A stretch of DNA of 64,000 bases from JBBROS01 sp963752225. GTDB lineage: Bacteria; Pseudomonadota; Alphaproteobacteria; Acetobacterales; Acetobacteraceae. The stretch is from assembly GCA_963752225.1 (NCBI GenBank), contig CAVVXS010000009.1, positions 806,001-870,000 on the forward strand, given 5' to 3'. Position numbers and translations under genes: made by a program. The notes beneath the pieces were generated by a model. That model had not been told where the DNA came from. It did not search any database and saw only the letters and a list, made by a program, of their open reading frames with translations. The stretch's first letter is position 1, and every line of letters starts with the position of its first letter. Shown here piece after piece: positions 55,848 through 64,000 of the stretch.

Positions 55848-57260
55848 ATGCGTTCGGCCTGGCCCCGCCTTTACCTCTTCGTGGCGGCGCCGGTGCTGCT
55901 GTTCCTGGCGCTGGCGTTCCCGCTCGGCGAGCCGCCCGACGAGGCCACCCAGCTCGCCCGCGCCGCTTCGGTGCTGCGCGCGCAGCCAATCGGCCGGCGC
56001 GTCTTGCTGCCGCATCCCGCCGATGGCGCCCCGGTGATGGTGGCCGGGGTCGATATCAACCCGGGCTTCCTGGCGCCGCTGCACGCGCCGGTCCCCAAGT
56101 TCGGCGCCGAGCACAAGACGTTCACCTTGGCGCAGTTCGACGCCGCCTGGAACCAGGCCTGGCCGTTGGAACGCGTGTTCGTCGAGGCGTCCAACACCGC
56201 CAGCTACCTGCCGGTGTTCTACATCCCCGCCGCGCTCGGCCTCGGCGCGGCACGCCTGCTCGGCGCCATGCCGATGCCGGCCGATCTGGCCGGGCGGCTG
56301 GCCGGCGCCCTGGTCTGCCTCGGTGTTGGCACCTTCGCGTTGCAGCTCGCCCGCCGCGGCCAGGCCGGGCTGTTCGCGGTGCTGACCCTGCCGATGACGC
56401 TGCATCTGTCGGCGGCGATCAACCAGGACGGCCCGCTGATCGCCGCCGCCGTGCTCGCCGCCGCCTTGTTCACCCGGCCCGACCGGCGCTCCTACTGGGC
56501 CGGCGTCGCGGCGCTGGCCTGCGTGTGCGCCGCCAAGCCGTCGTACCTGCCGTTGGCCGGCATCGCCCTCCTGCCGCTCGGCGGTGGCACTTGGCACTGG
56601 CGCCAACACGGGATCGGCGCCGCGGCGGTGGTCGGCTGCACCCTGGCCTGGGCAGCGGTGGCCGCGCTCTGGGCGGCCGTGCCGTTCTGGCGTCCCCCCT
56701 ACCACCCCGGCCCGCTTTGGCCCGGCGACCCCGCCACCTCCTTCCGCACCACCGACCCGGCGGCGCAGGGGCAAACGCTGCTGCACCATCCGCTCGAGAC
56801 GCTGTCGCTGCCGTTCACCACGGTCTACGACGAGTGGAGGCTGATGCTGCCCGCCGCGGTCGGCGCGCTCGGCCCGCTCGACTTCGCCCTGCCCGACTGG
56901 CTGTACAGGATTTGGTACGTTGCTTTCGCCGCGACCGGCCTCGGCATGCTGCTCGGAGTGCTTCGGCGCGCCGGCCGGCATCCGCCACGATGGGCGAGCG
57001 CCGCCGCCACGGCCGCCGTGCTGGCGGCGTGCTATGGCGTTTTCCTGCTGCAATATTTCGCCTGGACCGCCGTCGGCGCCGACCACGTCGAAGGCGTCCA
57101 GGGCCGTTACGCCCTGCCGCTGCTGGCGTTCCTGGTCTGCGCCCTGCCCGGCATTGGCGGCTGGCCCGGCCGGCTGCTCGCGGCGCCCACGATTGCCGCC
57201 AGCCTGCTCAGCGCGGCCGCCCTGCCCTTGCTGACAGTCTGGCGGTTCTACCTGCACTGA
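55848..57260 (+). CDS. DUF2142-family polytopic membrane protein
   Basis: The 470-residue protein has about ten hydrophobic helices. An early loop reads LGEPPDEATQLARAASVL, and later come AINQDGPLIAAAVLAAAL and EGVQGRYALPLLAFLVC. These are landmarks of DUF2142 proteins, which resemble GT-C glycosyltransferases and probably use a lipid-linked sugar. The acidic PPDE in the first loop would be the catalytic region. ATG 55848 was preferred to an upstream alternative in the cupin gap. The substrate is unknown. It is convergent with the SDR gene, 12 bases apart. Confidence 0.8.
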   Translation: MRSAWPRLYLFVAAPVLLFLALAFPLGEPPDEATQLARAASVLRAQPIGRRVLLPHPADGAPVMVAGVDINPGFLAPLHAPVPKFGAEHKTFTLAQFDAAWNQAWPLERVFVEASNTASYLPVFYIPAALGLGAARLLGAMPMPADLAGRLAGALVCLGVGTFALQLARRGQAGLFAVLTLPMTLHLSAAINQDGPLIAAAVLAAALFTRPDRRSYWAGVAALACVCAAKPSYLPLAGIALLPLGGGTWHWRQHGIGAAAVVGCTLAWAAVAALWAAVPFWRPPYHPGPLWPGDPATSFRTTDPAAQGQTLLHHPLETLSLPFTTVYDEWRLMLPAAVGALGPLDFALPDWLYRIWYVAFAATGLGMLLGVLRRAGRHPPRWASAAATAAVLAACYGVFLLQYFAWTAVGADHVEGVQGRYALPLLAFLVCALPGIGGWPGRLLAAPTIAASLLSAAALPLLTVWRFYLH

Positions 57261-57272
57261 CCCTTGGAAACG

Positions 57273-58007
57273 TCAGTAGGTCGCCCGGCCGCCCGTCACG
57301 TCGAACACGGCGCCGGTGCTGAACGAACACTCCTCGGTCGCCAGCCAGCAGGCCAGCGCCGCGATCTCCTCGACCTGCACGAAGCGGCCCATCGGGATCT
57401 TGGACAGCATGTAGTCGATCTGCGCCTGGGTCATCTGCAGAAAGATGTCCGTCTTGGCCGCCGCCGGTGTCACCGCATTCACCAGCACGCCCTTGCCCGC
57501 GAGCTCCTTGCCCAGCGACTTGGTCAGCGCGATCAGCCCCGCCTTGCTCGCCGAGTAGTGGCTCGCATTCGGATTGCCCTCTTTGCCGGCGACGCTGGCG
57601 ATGTTGACCACCCGCCCATACCCGGCCGCGATCATGCCCGGCAGCACCGCCGAGCAGGTCAGCATCGGCCCAACCAGGTTCACGTCCACAACCCGCCGCC
57701 ACTGCTCCACCGGTAACTCCCAGGTGGGCGCGTTGCCGCCGGTGATGCCCGCGTTGTTCACCAGGATGTCGATTTTGCCGTGCCGCGCCAGGGTTGCCGC
57801 CGCCGCAGCCCGCACCGCCGCCTCATCGGTCAGCTCGAGCGGATGGGTGGAGACAGGCAGCCCCATCGCCTCCATTGCCGCGGCGTCCACGTCCCACACC
57901 GCCACCTGCGCGCCCGAAGCCAGCATCCGTTCGACGATGGCCCGGCCGATCCCGCGTGCGCCGCCGGTCACCACCGCCACGCGGCCCTGCATGTCGAGCT
58001 GGTTCAT
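57273..58007 (-). CDS. SDR-family oxidoreductase, FabG-like
   Basis: The 244-residue protein has the SDR cofactor motif VVTGGARGIGRAI, LVNNAGITGG, catalytic Ser in NIASVAGKEG, and YxxxK in ASHYSASKAGLIAL. A D-type residue after strand beta-2 (AVWDVDAA) points to NAD rather than NADP. It closely resembles FabG and other classic 3-oxoacyl or sugar dehydrogenases, so the substrate is uncertain. It is 48 bases after the LOV-protein stop on the same strand. Confidence 0.93.
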   Translation of the reverse strand: MNQLDMQGRVAVVTGGARGIGRAIVERMLASGAQVAVWDVDAAAMEAMGLPVSTHPLELTDEAAVRAAAAATLARHGKIDILVNNAGITGGNAPTWELPVEQWRRVVDVNLVGPMLTCSAVLPGMIAAGYGRVVNIASVAGKEGNPNASHYSASKAGLIALTKSLGKELAGKGVLVNAVTPAAAKTDIFLQMTQAQIDYMLSKIPMGRFVQVEEIAALACWLATEECSFSTGAVFDVTGGRATY

Positions 58008-58055
58008 GTCGCGTCCTCCCGAGGCAGCAACCCTATGGCCGGGGGCGGGCGGCGT

Positions 58056-58679
58056 CTACTCGGGCGCCGGCCCGGGCCCGCCGGCGAGCTGCACCGTCAT
58101 CCGCGCGACCTGCCGGGCCGCCGCCAGGGTCGCCTCGAGCCCGCGTGCCGTGCCGGCGTCGCCCGCCGTGGTGCCGTCCGCGAGCACGCCGCGGCCGAGC
58201 GCTTCCAGCACCTCGCGGAACTCCGCCTGCTGCGTCTCGGTCATGTGCGCGACCCCCAGCCTGAAATCGCCCTTGTCGGCCGACGCCTCGCCCGACAAGT
58301 CGTGCTGGTTGGCGAAGAAAAACATCAGCCGCCCGTCGCGGCGGTAGACCGGCGAGATGAACAGCAGGTTCCAGAACTTCGAGCCATCCCGCCGGTAGTT
58401 CACCAGCCACTGCACGCAGCCCTGTCCGCGCTGCAGGCAGGCGCCCATCTCCGCCACAGTATCGCGGTCGGTGGCCGGGCCTTGCAGGAACCGGCAGTTG
58501 CGGCCGACGATCTCCGTTTCCGAATAGCCCGACAGCCGCTCGAACGCCTTGTTCACCGTCACCACCGGATTATCCGGCTGGTTCGGGTCGCTCAGGATCA
58601 TCGGCTCATCGCTGTGGCGCATCGCCAGCAGCAAGCCCACATGCATCAATCGGTCGGCTGCTGTGTCATCGAGGTCCAT
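58056..58679 (-). CDS. Short LOV-domain blue-light receptor
   Basis: The 207-residue protein starts with a LOV domain: VTVNKAFERLSGYSETEIVG is followed by the flavin-adduct signature GRNCRFLQGPATD, with the photoactive Cys62, and then NYRRDGSKFWNLLFISPVY. After the LOV core there is only a helical tail of about 70 residues with no kinase or DNA-binding domain, as in short LOV proteins that signal by dimer change. ATG 58679 is preferred; an upstream ATG at 58715 would overlap the uvrC end. It lies 32 bases after uvrC and may share its transcript, which would put a blue-light sensor in a UV-repair unit. The output is unknown. Confidence 0.9.
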   Translation of the reverse strand: MDLDDTAADRLMHVGLLLAMRHSDEPMILSDPNQPDNPVVTVNKAFERLSGYSETEIVGRNCRFLQGPATDRDTVAEMGACLQRGQGCVQWLVNYRRDGSKFWNLLFISPVYRRDGRLMFFFANQHDLSGEASADKGDFRLGVAHMTETQQAEFREVLEALGRGVLADGTTAGDAGTARGLEATLAAARQVARMTVQLAGGPGPAPE

Positions 58680-58711
58680 GCCGGCCACGCTACCGCGTCG
58701 CGCGCCGAGCG

Positions 58712-60613
58712 TCACCCGGGATGGAAATGGGCGTAGATGCGCCGCGCTGTTTCCCGGTTGATCCCCGGCGCGTTCTCGAGGTCGACCAGCCCCGCCTGTT
58801 TGACGCCCCGCGCGCTGCCGAAATGGTTCAGCAACGCTCGCTTGCGCGCCGTGCCGACTCCCGGCACCTCGTCGAGCTCGCTCGTCACCAGCCCCTTGCT
58901 GCGCCCGGCCCGGTGCGTGGTGATGGCGAAGCGGTGCGTCTCGTCGCGCACTCGCTGCAGGTAGTACAGCACCGGGTCGCGCGGCGGCAGCTGGAACGGC
59001 TCACGCCCGTCGGTGTGGAACCACTCCCGCCCGGCGTCGCGGTCCGGCCCCTTGGCGATCGCCACCACCGGGATCTGGTGCATGCCGAGGTCCTGCATGA
59101 TGCCGCGCACCGCGCTCAGCTGCCCGGCGCCGCCGTCGATCAGCAGCAAGTCCGGGATCGCCGGCGCGGGTCCCTCGCCCGCCTCGCTCGCCGCCTGCTC
59201 GCGCAGCACCCGGCCGAACCGGCGCTCGAGCACCTCGCGCATCATCGCGAAGTCGTCGCCGGGCGCGATCGGCCCGCGGATCGAGTACTTGCGATAGGCG
59301 TTCTTGGTGAACCCTTCCGGTCCCGCCACCACCATCACGCCATACGCGTTGGCGCCCATAATGTGACTGTTGTCGTAGCACTCGATCCGGTCCGGGGGCC
59401 CGGACAGGCCGAACACCTGGGCCACCCCTTCGAGCAGCTTCGCCTGGCCGGCACTCTCGGCCATCCGCCGTTCGAGCGCCTCACGCGCATTCGTTTCGGC
59501 ATGCAGCACCACGGCCCGCTTCTCGCCGCGCACCGGCACTGACAGCTCCACCTTGCGCGCCGCCTTCAAGCTCAGCGCTTCGGCCAGGAGCTCCTGTTCC
59601 GGTAGCGAGACGTTCAGCAGGATCACCGGCGGCGGCGGCTTGTCGTCGTAGAATTGCGCCAGGAACGCCGCCAGCACCGCGTCGGCGTCCTCGTCCTTGG
59701 TGTGGGTCGGGAAGAACGCCCGGTTGCCGTTGTTGCGGCCGCCGCGGATGAAGAACACCTGGACGCAGGTCTGGCCGCCGATCTGATGCGCGGCGATCAC
59801 GTCGGCTTCGGCAAGGCTCGCCGGGTTGATCACCGCGGTGCCCTGCACGTGCGTCAGGCCGCGGATGCGGTCGCGCACGGCCGCCGCCCGCTCGTATTCC
59901 ATCCCCTCGGCCGCCCGCTCCATCTCGGCCGCGAGTTCGCGCTGCACTGTGCTCGCCTTGCCGCCCAGGAAGGCGCGCGCCTGATCCACCAAGTGCCCAT
60001 ACTCCTCGGCACTCACCCGCCCCACGCAGGGACCGCTGCAACGCTTGATCTGGAACAGCAGGCAAGGCCGGCTGCGGTTGGCGAACACCGTGTCCTGGCA
60101 CGAGCGGAGCAGAAACACCCGCTGCATTGCCGTCACCGTCTGGTTCACCGCCCAGGCGCTGGCGAACGGGCCGTAATAGCTGCCCTTCCGCGTCCGCGCC
60201 CCCCGATGCTTGGTGATCTGCGGAAACGGATGATCCTCCGTCAGCATCAGCCACGGATAGCTCTTGTCGTCGCGCAGCACGATGTTGAACCGCGGCTTCA
60301 GCCGCTTGATCAGGTTCGCTTCCAGCAGCAGCGCTTCGGCTTCGGTGTGGGTGGTGACGATCTCCATGCCAACCGTCTCGGACACCATCCGGCGCAGCCG
60401 CTCCGGCAGCCGCGTCACCTGGGTGTAGTTGACCACCCGCTTCTTCAGGCTGCGCGCCTTGCCGACGTAGAGCGCTTCGCCCTTCGCATCGAGCATCCGA
60501 TAGACACCGGGGCTTTGCGGCATCGTCGCCAGCGCTCGTTCGATCGCCGCCACGCCGTGGGCGATCGAAACGGGCCGCTCCGGCGCGGCGGTCGGTGTGT
60601 CCTGCTGGTCCAT
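58712..60613 (-). CDS. uvrC: Excinuclease ABC subunit UvrC
   Basis: UvrC makes the two cuts of nucleotide excision repair. The 633-residue protein has the N-terminal GIY-YIG nuclease (PQSPGVYRMLDAKGEALYVG with the VGKARSLKKRV motif), a Cys-rich loop (CLLFQIKRCSGPCVG), a UVR motif, the C-terminal RNase-H-like nuclease (IECYDNSHIMGANAYGVMV, then LLIDGGAGQLSAV) and a helix-hairpin-helix end (ELDEVPGVGTARKRALL). The N-terminus carries about 20 extra residues compared with E. coli. uvrB is 42 kb away on the same strand. Confidence 0.97.
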   Translation of the reverse strand: MDQQDTPTAAPERPVSIAHGVAAIERALATMPQSPGVYRMLDAKGEALYVGKARSLKKRVVNYTQVTRLPERLRRMVSETVGMEIVTTHTEAEALLLEANLIKRLKPRFNIVLRDDKSYPWLMLTEDHPFPQITKHRGARTRKGSYYGPFASAWAVNQTVTAMQRVFLLRSCQDTVFANRSRPCLLFQIKRCSGPCVGRVSAEEYGHLVDQARAFLGGKASTVQRELAAEMERAAEGMEYERAAAVRDRIRGLTHVQGTAVINPASLAEADVIAAHQIGGQTCVQVFFIRGGRNNGNRAFFPTHTKDEDADAVLAAFLAQFYDDKPPPPVILLNVSLPEQELLAEALSLKAARKVELSVPVRGEKRAVVLHAETNAREALERRMAESAGQAKLLEGVAQVFGLSGPPDRIECYDNSHIMGANAYGVMVVAGPEGFTKNAYRKYSIRGPIAPGDDFAMMREVLERRFGRVLREQAASEAGEGPAPAIPDLLLIDGGAGQLSAVRGIMQDLGMHQIPVVAIAKGPDRDAGREWFHTDGREPFQLPPRDPVLYYLQRVRDETHRFAITTHRAGRSKGLVTSELDEVPGVGTARKRALLNHFGSARGVKQAGLVDLENAPGINRETARRIYAHFHPG

Positions 60614-60888
60614 GAAGCGGTGCTGATTAGGCCCTTACGGCCGCTTTGCTCAAGGCCCGTGCGAACCCGGCGGCCGCACATCCCCGGTCGGCGTTATCCC
60701 CGGAAGCTGTGGAAAACCTTGTGGGCAACCCTGCGCGAGAGAGGCTCGGCCGCTGATATTCCGGCCTTTGTGACACTTTGCCACATTACCGGGCACGCTT
60801 GACTAAACCGCTGTAAATCAACGATTATACCCTAAACCATTGATTGGCGCTTCAAGTTGGACACGCATCCGATTGCAATCTTTGCGAG
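60614..60888. other. Intergenic region between folB and uvrC
   Basis: This holds the likely uvrC promoter. At 60694-60727 a cluster of DnaA-box-like words occurs: TTATCCCCG (60694-60702), TGTGGAAAA (60708-60716, the reverse of TTTTCCACA) and a poorer TTGTGGGCA (60719-60727). An AT-rich stretch (AACGATTATACCCTAAACC) lies about 100 bases further on. I cannot tell whether DnaA binds there. No gene is visible. Confidence 0.4.
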
Positions 60889-61281
60889 TCAAGCCGCCGT
60901 GGTGGATGCTTTACAGCGTTCCACCTCGACGCCCACCGCCCCCACGTCGGCGAACACGTCGAGTTTCTCGACCCGCACCCGCACCCGCAACACCCGTGCG
61001 TCGATGTTGAGGCAGGCTTGCGCCATGCGCTCGGCCAGCGTCTCGACCAGCTTGGTATGGCCGGTGACGGCGATCGTTCGCACCTGCTCCACCACGCGCG
61101 CGTAATTCACCACCCGCTCGAGCCGGTCCTGGCCTTCGCCGGTGTCCTGCACGGCCAAGTCGACGTTGACGCGCACCCGCTGCCGGCCGTTCTGCTCGTG
61201 CGGATCCACCCCGATTGAGGCCTGCAGCATCATGTCGCGCACGAACACGTGGCGCACGCCCGGGCCGACCAGCACCGTCAC
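60889..61281 (-). CDS. folB: Dihydroneopterin aldolase (FolB-like)
   Basis: FolB cleaves 7,8-dihydroneopterin to 6-hydroxymethyl-dihydropterin in folate synthesis. The 130-residue protein has the family start VFVRDMMLQASIGVDPHEQNGRQ, split by no insertion, then VVNYARVVEQVR and the catalytic-region stretch KLVETLAERMAQACL, with the short strand VRVRVEKLDVF near the end. The start is GTG 61281, overlapping the SDR stop by GTGA (61278-61281). The upstream part of the open frame to 61317 is in the SDR gene. The linked SDR suggests a pterin pathway unit. Confidence 0.92.
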   Translation of the reverse strand: MTVLVGPGVRHVFVRDMMLQASIGVDPHEQNGRQRVRVNVDLAVQDTGEGQDRLERVVNYARVVEQVRTIAVTGHTKLVETLAERMAQACLNIDARVLRVRVRVEKLDVFADVGAVGVEVERCKASTTAA

Positions 61282-62069
61282 TCCTCGGCGCCGCGGCCGC
61301 CGCCGGCCGGCGACCACTGCAGGTGCTGGCCGCCATCAAGGGCCAGCATCTGCCCCGTGACCGACGGCAGCCGAAGCAGCGCCAGCGCTGCCGCCGCGAC
61401 CTCGACGGGGCCGGTGCCGTGCCCGAGCGGCACCGACGCGCATTGCCGGTCGAATTGCGCCTGGCTCTGCCGCGGGCTCGGCAGCGCCGGGCCGGGCCCG
61501 ATCGCGTTCACCCGGATGCGTGGCGCCAGCGCCAGCGCCATCTGCTGCGTCAGCGACCACAACGCCGCTTTCGACACGGTGTAGGACACGAAGTGCGGCG
61601 TCGGCGACCAGACACGCTGGTCGAGCAGGTTCAGCACCACGCCTTCCGCCGCCGCCGGCAACCCCCGCGCAAGGGCCTGCATCAGCACGAACGGCGCTCG
61701 CAGGTTCGGTTCCATATGGCGGTCCCAGCTTTCCCGCGTCGCGTCGTCCCATTCGTCCCGCTCGAAGGTGCTGGCGTTGTTGACCAGCACGCCGACCGGA
61801 CCGAGCGCCGCCGCCGCATCCGGAAGCAGCCGCAGCACGTCCGGCTCGTGCCGCAGGTCGGCGCGCAGCACGCACGCCCGCCGCCCCAGCGCGCGAACAT
61901 GGCTCGCAACCGCCTCTGCCGCGTCCGTGCTGGCATGGCAATGGACGGCAATCGAGAAGCCGGCGTCCGCCAGCCCCTCGGCGATCGCGCGTCCGAGCCG
62001 CTGCCCGGCGCCGGTGACGAGCGCCACGCGCGGGATCGACGCCGGAATGGGATCGGGGAACTCCGTCAT
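61278..62069 (-). CDS. SDR-family pteridine reductase, FolM/PTR1-like
   Basis: The 263-residue protein has the cofactor motif VTGAGQRLGRAIAEGLADAG, LVNNASTFERDEW and YxxxK in VSYTVSKAALWSLTQQ. The GxRLGxxIA form of the Gly-rich motif is typical of pteridine reductases (FolM/PTR1), which reduce dihydropterins. The coupling to folB by a GTGA overlap supports a role in pterin metabolism, for example dihydromonapterin or dihydrofolate reduction. The start is ATG 62069; the long open frame upstream is antisense to the sensor kinase. The substrate is inferred. Confidence 0.85.
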   Translation of the reverse strand: MTEFPDPIPASIPRVALVTGAGQRLGRAIAEGLADAGFSIAVHCHASTDAAEAVASHVRALGRRACVLRADLRHEPDVLRLLPDAAAALGPVGVLVNNASTFERDEWDDATRESWDRHMEPNLRAPFVLMQALARGLPAAAEGVVLNLLDQRVWSPTPHFVSYTVSKAALWSLTQQMALALAPRIRVNAIGPGPALPSPRQSQAQFDRQCASVPLGHGTGPVEVAAAALALLRLPSVTGQMLALDGGQHLQWSPAGGGRGAEE

Positions 62070-62210
62070 GCCTGGCTCCCTACGCGCCCCGACCCGCCGC
62101 GTAAAGCCGCCCGAGCTTGTTGCATTCAGGACACGACTTTGCTCCTCTCGCCCGCGAGGAGGCCCTCCGGCTTCCGGGCTGGAGGCGCGCAATGCTAGAA
62201 CGCCCGTGAC
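62070..62210. promoter_or_regulatory. Divergent promoter region between the pteridine reductase gene and the sensor kinase
   Basis: These 141 bases separate the folM-like gene (leftwards) from the kinase (rightwards) and should hold both promoters. The sequence includes GTTGCATTCAGGACACG and TTGCTCCTC but no clear -35/-10 pair that I can defend. Confidence 0.3.
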
Positions 62211-64000
62211 ATGGCTGTGACAGGCGCCCCGGACCATTCGGACAACTCGGCGCCGCGACGTTGGCCGGTCCGACTCATCATGGTCGGCATCGTGTTCGCC
62301 CTGGTCCTGCCGGGCCTGCTGTTCTGCGGCGTGCTGATCCAGCAGATCGCCAGCACCGAGCGCACCCGTTCGCTGGAAGCGGCACAGGCGACCGCCCAAC
62401 GCACCGCCGACACGCTCGACCGCGAGGTGAGCAACCTGACCGCCGCCTTGGTGGCGCTCGGCACCTCGCCAGCGCTCGACACCGGCGACGTCGCCGCATT
62501 CGACGTCCAGGCGCGCGCGGTGTCCCACGCCCTCGGCTTCGGCATCGTGCTTGCCGACCTGAACGGACAGCAGATCGTCAACACCGCCGCCCCCGGCGGC
62601 ACCACCCTGCCGCAGATGGGCAGCATCGAAACCGTCCGCCGCGTGGTCGAGATGGAAACCCCGACCGTGTCCGGCCTGTTCCTGTCCCGCGTCAACCAGG
62701 CGCCCTCGCTGGCCATCGGCGTGCCGGTCAAGCGCGAGGGCGTGCTCCACTACGTGCTGGCGATCAACGTGCGGCCGAACGGGATCTACGAAATCCTGCG
62801 CCAGCAGAACCTGCCGAAGGCGTGGGTCGCGACCGTGGTCGACGCCAACAACCGCATCATCGCCCGCACCGTCGACCCGGCCCGCTACGTCGGGCAGCCG
62901 GCCCCGGAAGAGTTCCGCACCCACGCCGACCTGGACCACGCCGAATGGATCGGGTCCACGATCGAAGGCAGCTCCGTGCTCGTCGCCATGCAGCGGCAGC
63001 GCCTGGCCGACTGGCGCGTCGGCGTCGGCGTGCCGCTTTCGGTGGTCGAGGCGCCGCTGCGCCGGACCGTGACGCTGCTCGCGGTCGCCGGCCTCGTCAC
63101 CTTGATGATGGCCTGCCTGCTGGCCTGGTTCCTGGCCGGCAGCGTCGCCGGGCCGCTGCAGCGCTTGGCCCAGGCCGGCGACGCGCTCGTCCGCGGCGAG
63201 CAGGTGCGCGGCGTGCGCTCCTCCATCGCCGAGGTGGACGCCGTGTCCCGCGCCCTGGTGCAGGCGACACGCGACCTGCGCAGCCGGGCCGAGGCGCTGG
63301 CCGCCGAACGCGCCCAGCTCGCCACCGTGATCGAGACCGTGCCGGTCGGTCTGCTGATCGCCGAGGCTCCGGACGGGCGTATCGTCAGCGGCAACAACGA
63401 GGTCGAGCGCATGCTGCGCCAGCCGCTCCGGCGCGGCGAAACCCTCGCGGGATACGGTGAATGGACTGCCTACGACTCCGACGGCAGCCCCGTCGCCGCG
63501 TCGGACTACCCGTTGGCCCGGGTGCTGCGCGGCGAGCCGCATGCCGAGCTTCAGTGCCTGTACCACCGACCGGACGGCACTCGGGTCTGGATCGATATCG
63601 TCGGCGCACCCCTGCGTGACGCCGACGGGACCGTGACCGGCGGCATCGTCGCCCTGCGCGATATCGACGAGGCCGTACGTGCGCGCGAAGCCGAAGCCCG
63701 GTTCGCCGACCATCTCGAGGCGCAGGTCGCCGAGCGCACCGCCGCCTTGCGCGACTCCAACCAGCGGCTGCGCGACGAGATGACCGCCCGCGCCGAGGCC
63801 GAGGACCAGCTGCGCCAATCGCAGAAGATGGAGGCGGTCGGGCAGCTGACCGGCGGGATCGCCCACGACTTCAACAACCTGCTGACGATCATCATGGGCA
63901 GCCTCGACCTGCTGCGGCGCCGGGCCACCGAGGAGCGTGCGATCCGGCTGCTCGACAACGCGCTGGACGGGACCACGCGGGCGGCTACCCTGACCGCGCG
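62211..64000 (+). CDS. Membrane sensor histidine kinase, 3' end beyond the window
   Basis: The visible protein of about 596 residues starts with a cytoplasmic tail and helix (LIMVGIVFALVLPGLLFCGV), has a periplasmic sensor domain of dCACHE type (VLADLNGQQIVNTAAPGG, VVDANNRIIARTVDP), a second helix near 286-312, a HAMP-like region (SVAGPLQRLAQAGDAL), a PAS domain (ETVPVGLLIAEAPDGRIVSG), a coiled coil, and the phospho-accepting His552 (GQLTGGIAHDFNNLL). The ATPase domain and anything after it lie outside the window. ATG 62211 is the first Met of the frame that gives the membrane signal. Its HisKA box resembles that of the hybrid kinase at 52-55 kb. Confidence 0.93.
   Translation, partial: MAVTGAPDHSDNSAPRRWPVRLIMVGIVFALVLPGLLFCGVLIQQIASTERTRSLEAAQATAQRTADTLDREVSNLTAALVALGTSPALDTGDVAAFDVQARAVSHALGFGIVLADLNGQQIVNTAAPGGTTLPQMGSIETVRRVVEMETPTVSGLFLSRVNQAPSLAIGVPVKREGVLHYVLAINVRPNGIYEILRQQNLPKAWVATVVDANNRIIARTVDPARYVGQPAPEEFRTHADLDHAEWIGSTIEGSSVLVAMQRQRLADWRVGVGVPLSVVEAPLRRTVTLLAVAGLVTLMMACLLAWFLAGSVAGPLQRLAQAGDALVRGEQVRGVRSSIAEVDAVSRALVQATRDLRSRAEALAAERAQLATVIETVPVGLLIAEAPDGRIVSGNNEVERMLRQPLRRGETLAGYGEWTAYDSDGSPVAASDYPLARVLRGEPHAELQCLYHRPDGTRVWIDIVGAPLRDADGTVTGGIVALRDIDEAVRAREAEARFADHLEAQVAERTAALRDSNQRLRDEMTARAEAEDQLRQSQKMEAVGQLTGGIAHDFNNLLTIIMGSLDLLRRRATEERAIRLLDNALDGTTRAATLTA

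Noticed and set aside
60661..60800. A full chromosomal replication origin
   Set aside because: There are only two or three imperfect DnaA-like words, and no parAB, gidA, dnaA or hemE neighbours, so the evidence is too thin to call an origin.

Overview
The window is about 64 kb of very GC-rich DNA (roughly 70%). Gene content and order suggest an alphaproteobacterium of the Acetobacteraceae/Rhodospirillales type: a fused transaldolase/glucose-6-phosphate isomerase inside a tkt-tal/pgi-gnd-zwf-pgl-gntK-rpiA pentose-phosphate cluster, an ffs-dnaX-ybaB segment, and a CpaF/CpaC-type tight-adherence (Tad) pilus locus. This is inferred from gene families and order; no rRNA or tRNA gene was seen, nor any CRISPR array, transposase or prophage.

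Layout. 1-3.6 kb: tail of an acyltransferase, a frameshifted DUF6311-like membrane protein, a small lipoprotein and nudC. 3.7-7.1 kb: SRP RNA, dnaX, ybaB and a frameshifted ExeA-like membrane protein. 7.2-13.8 kb: a TetR regulator fused in frame to an RND periplasmic adaptor, its RND pump, and a convergent diguanylate cyclase. 14-21 kb (minus strand): uvrB, an amidohydrolase, a Uma2 nuclease-fold protein, the remnant of a cupin gene, an SF2 helicase and chaC (frameshifted). 21.1-35.5 kb (plus strand): the pentose-phosphate/gluconate block, also holding an orphan Tat-exported solute-binding protein, a PhyH-type dioxygenase, a ROK kinase and a histidine phosphatase; two REP-like palindromic elements flank gnd. 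35.5-50.9 kb: an OmpR-type regulator, then a Tad pilus operon (flp-flp-cpaA-B-C-D'-E-tadA-B-C-D, minus strand), a lytic transglycosylase, a GT-C-like membrane protein and a second operon of TadG/TadE-like genes. 51-55.4 kb: a NarL-type regulator with a degenerate receiver, divergent from a hybrid histidine kinase. 55.4-62.1 kb: a secreted cupin, a DUF2142 protein, an SDR, a short LOV photoreceptor next to uvrC, and folB with a pteridine-reductase-like SDR. 62.2 kb to the end: a second sensor kinase cut off by the window edge.

How the genes work together. The pentose-phosphate block supplies the oxidative branch (zwf, pgl, gnd), gluconate entry (gntK) and the non-oxidative branch (rpiA, tkt, tal/pgi) almost complete. 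The Tad genes encode nearly a whole pilus machine: two pilins, prepilin peptidase, secretin, ATPases, platform proteins, pilotin-like lipoproteins and minor pseudopilins. Short ATGA, GTGA or TGATG overlaps couple many genes.

Most unusual observations. (1) The single-ORF TetR/adaptor fusion has a perfect 12-bp palindrome just upstream. (2) Three unrelated minus-strand genes each carry one surplus C, all in the same AGTACC context. (3) A GT-C-like protein sits between the two pilus operons. (4) A LOV photoreceptor lies 32 bp after uvrC. (5) A NarL-type regulator lacks the phospho-accepting aspartate.
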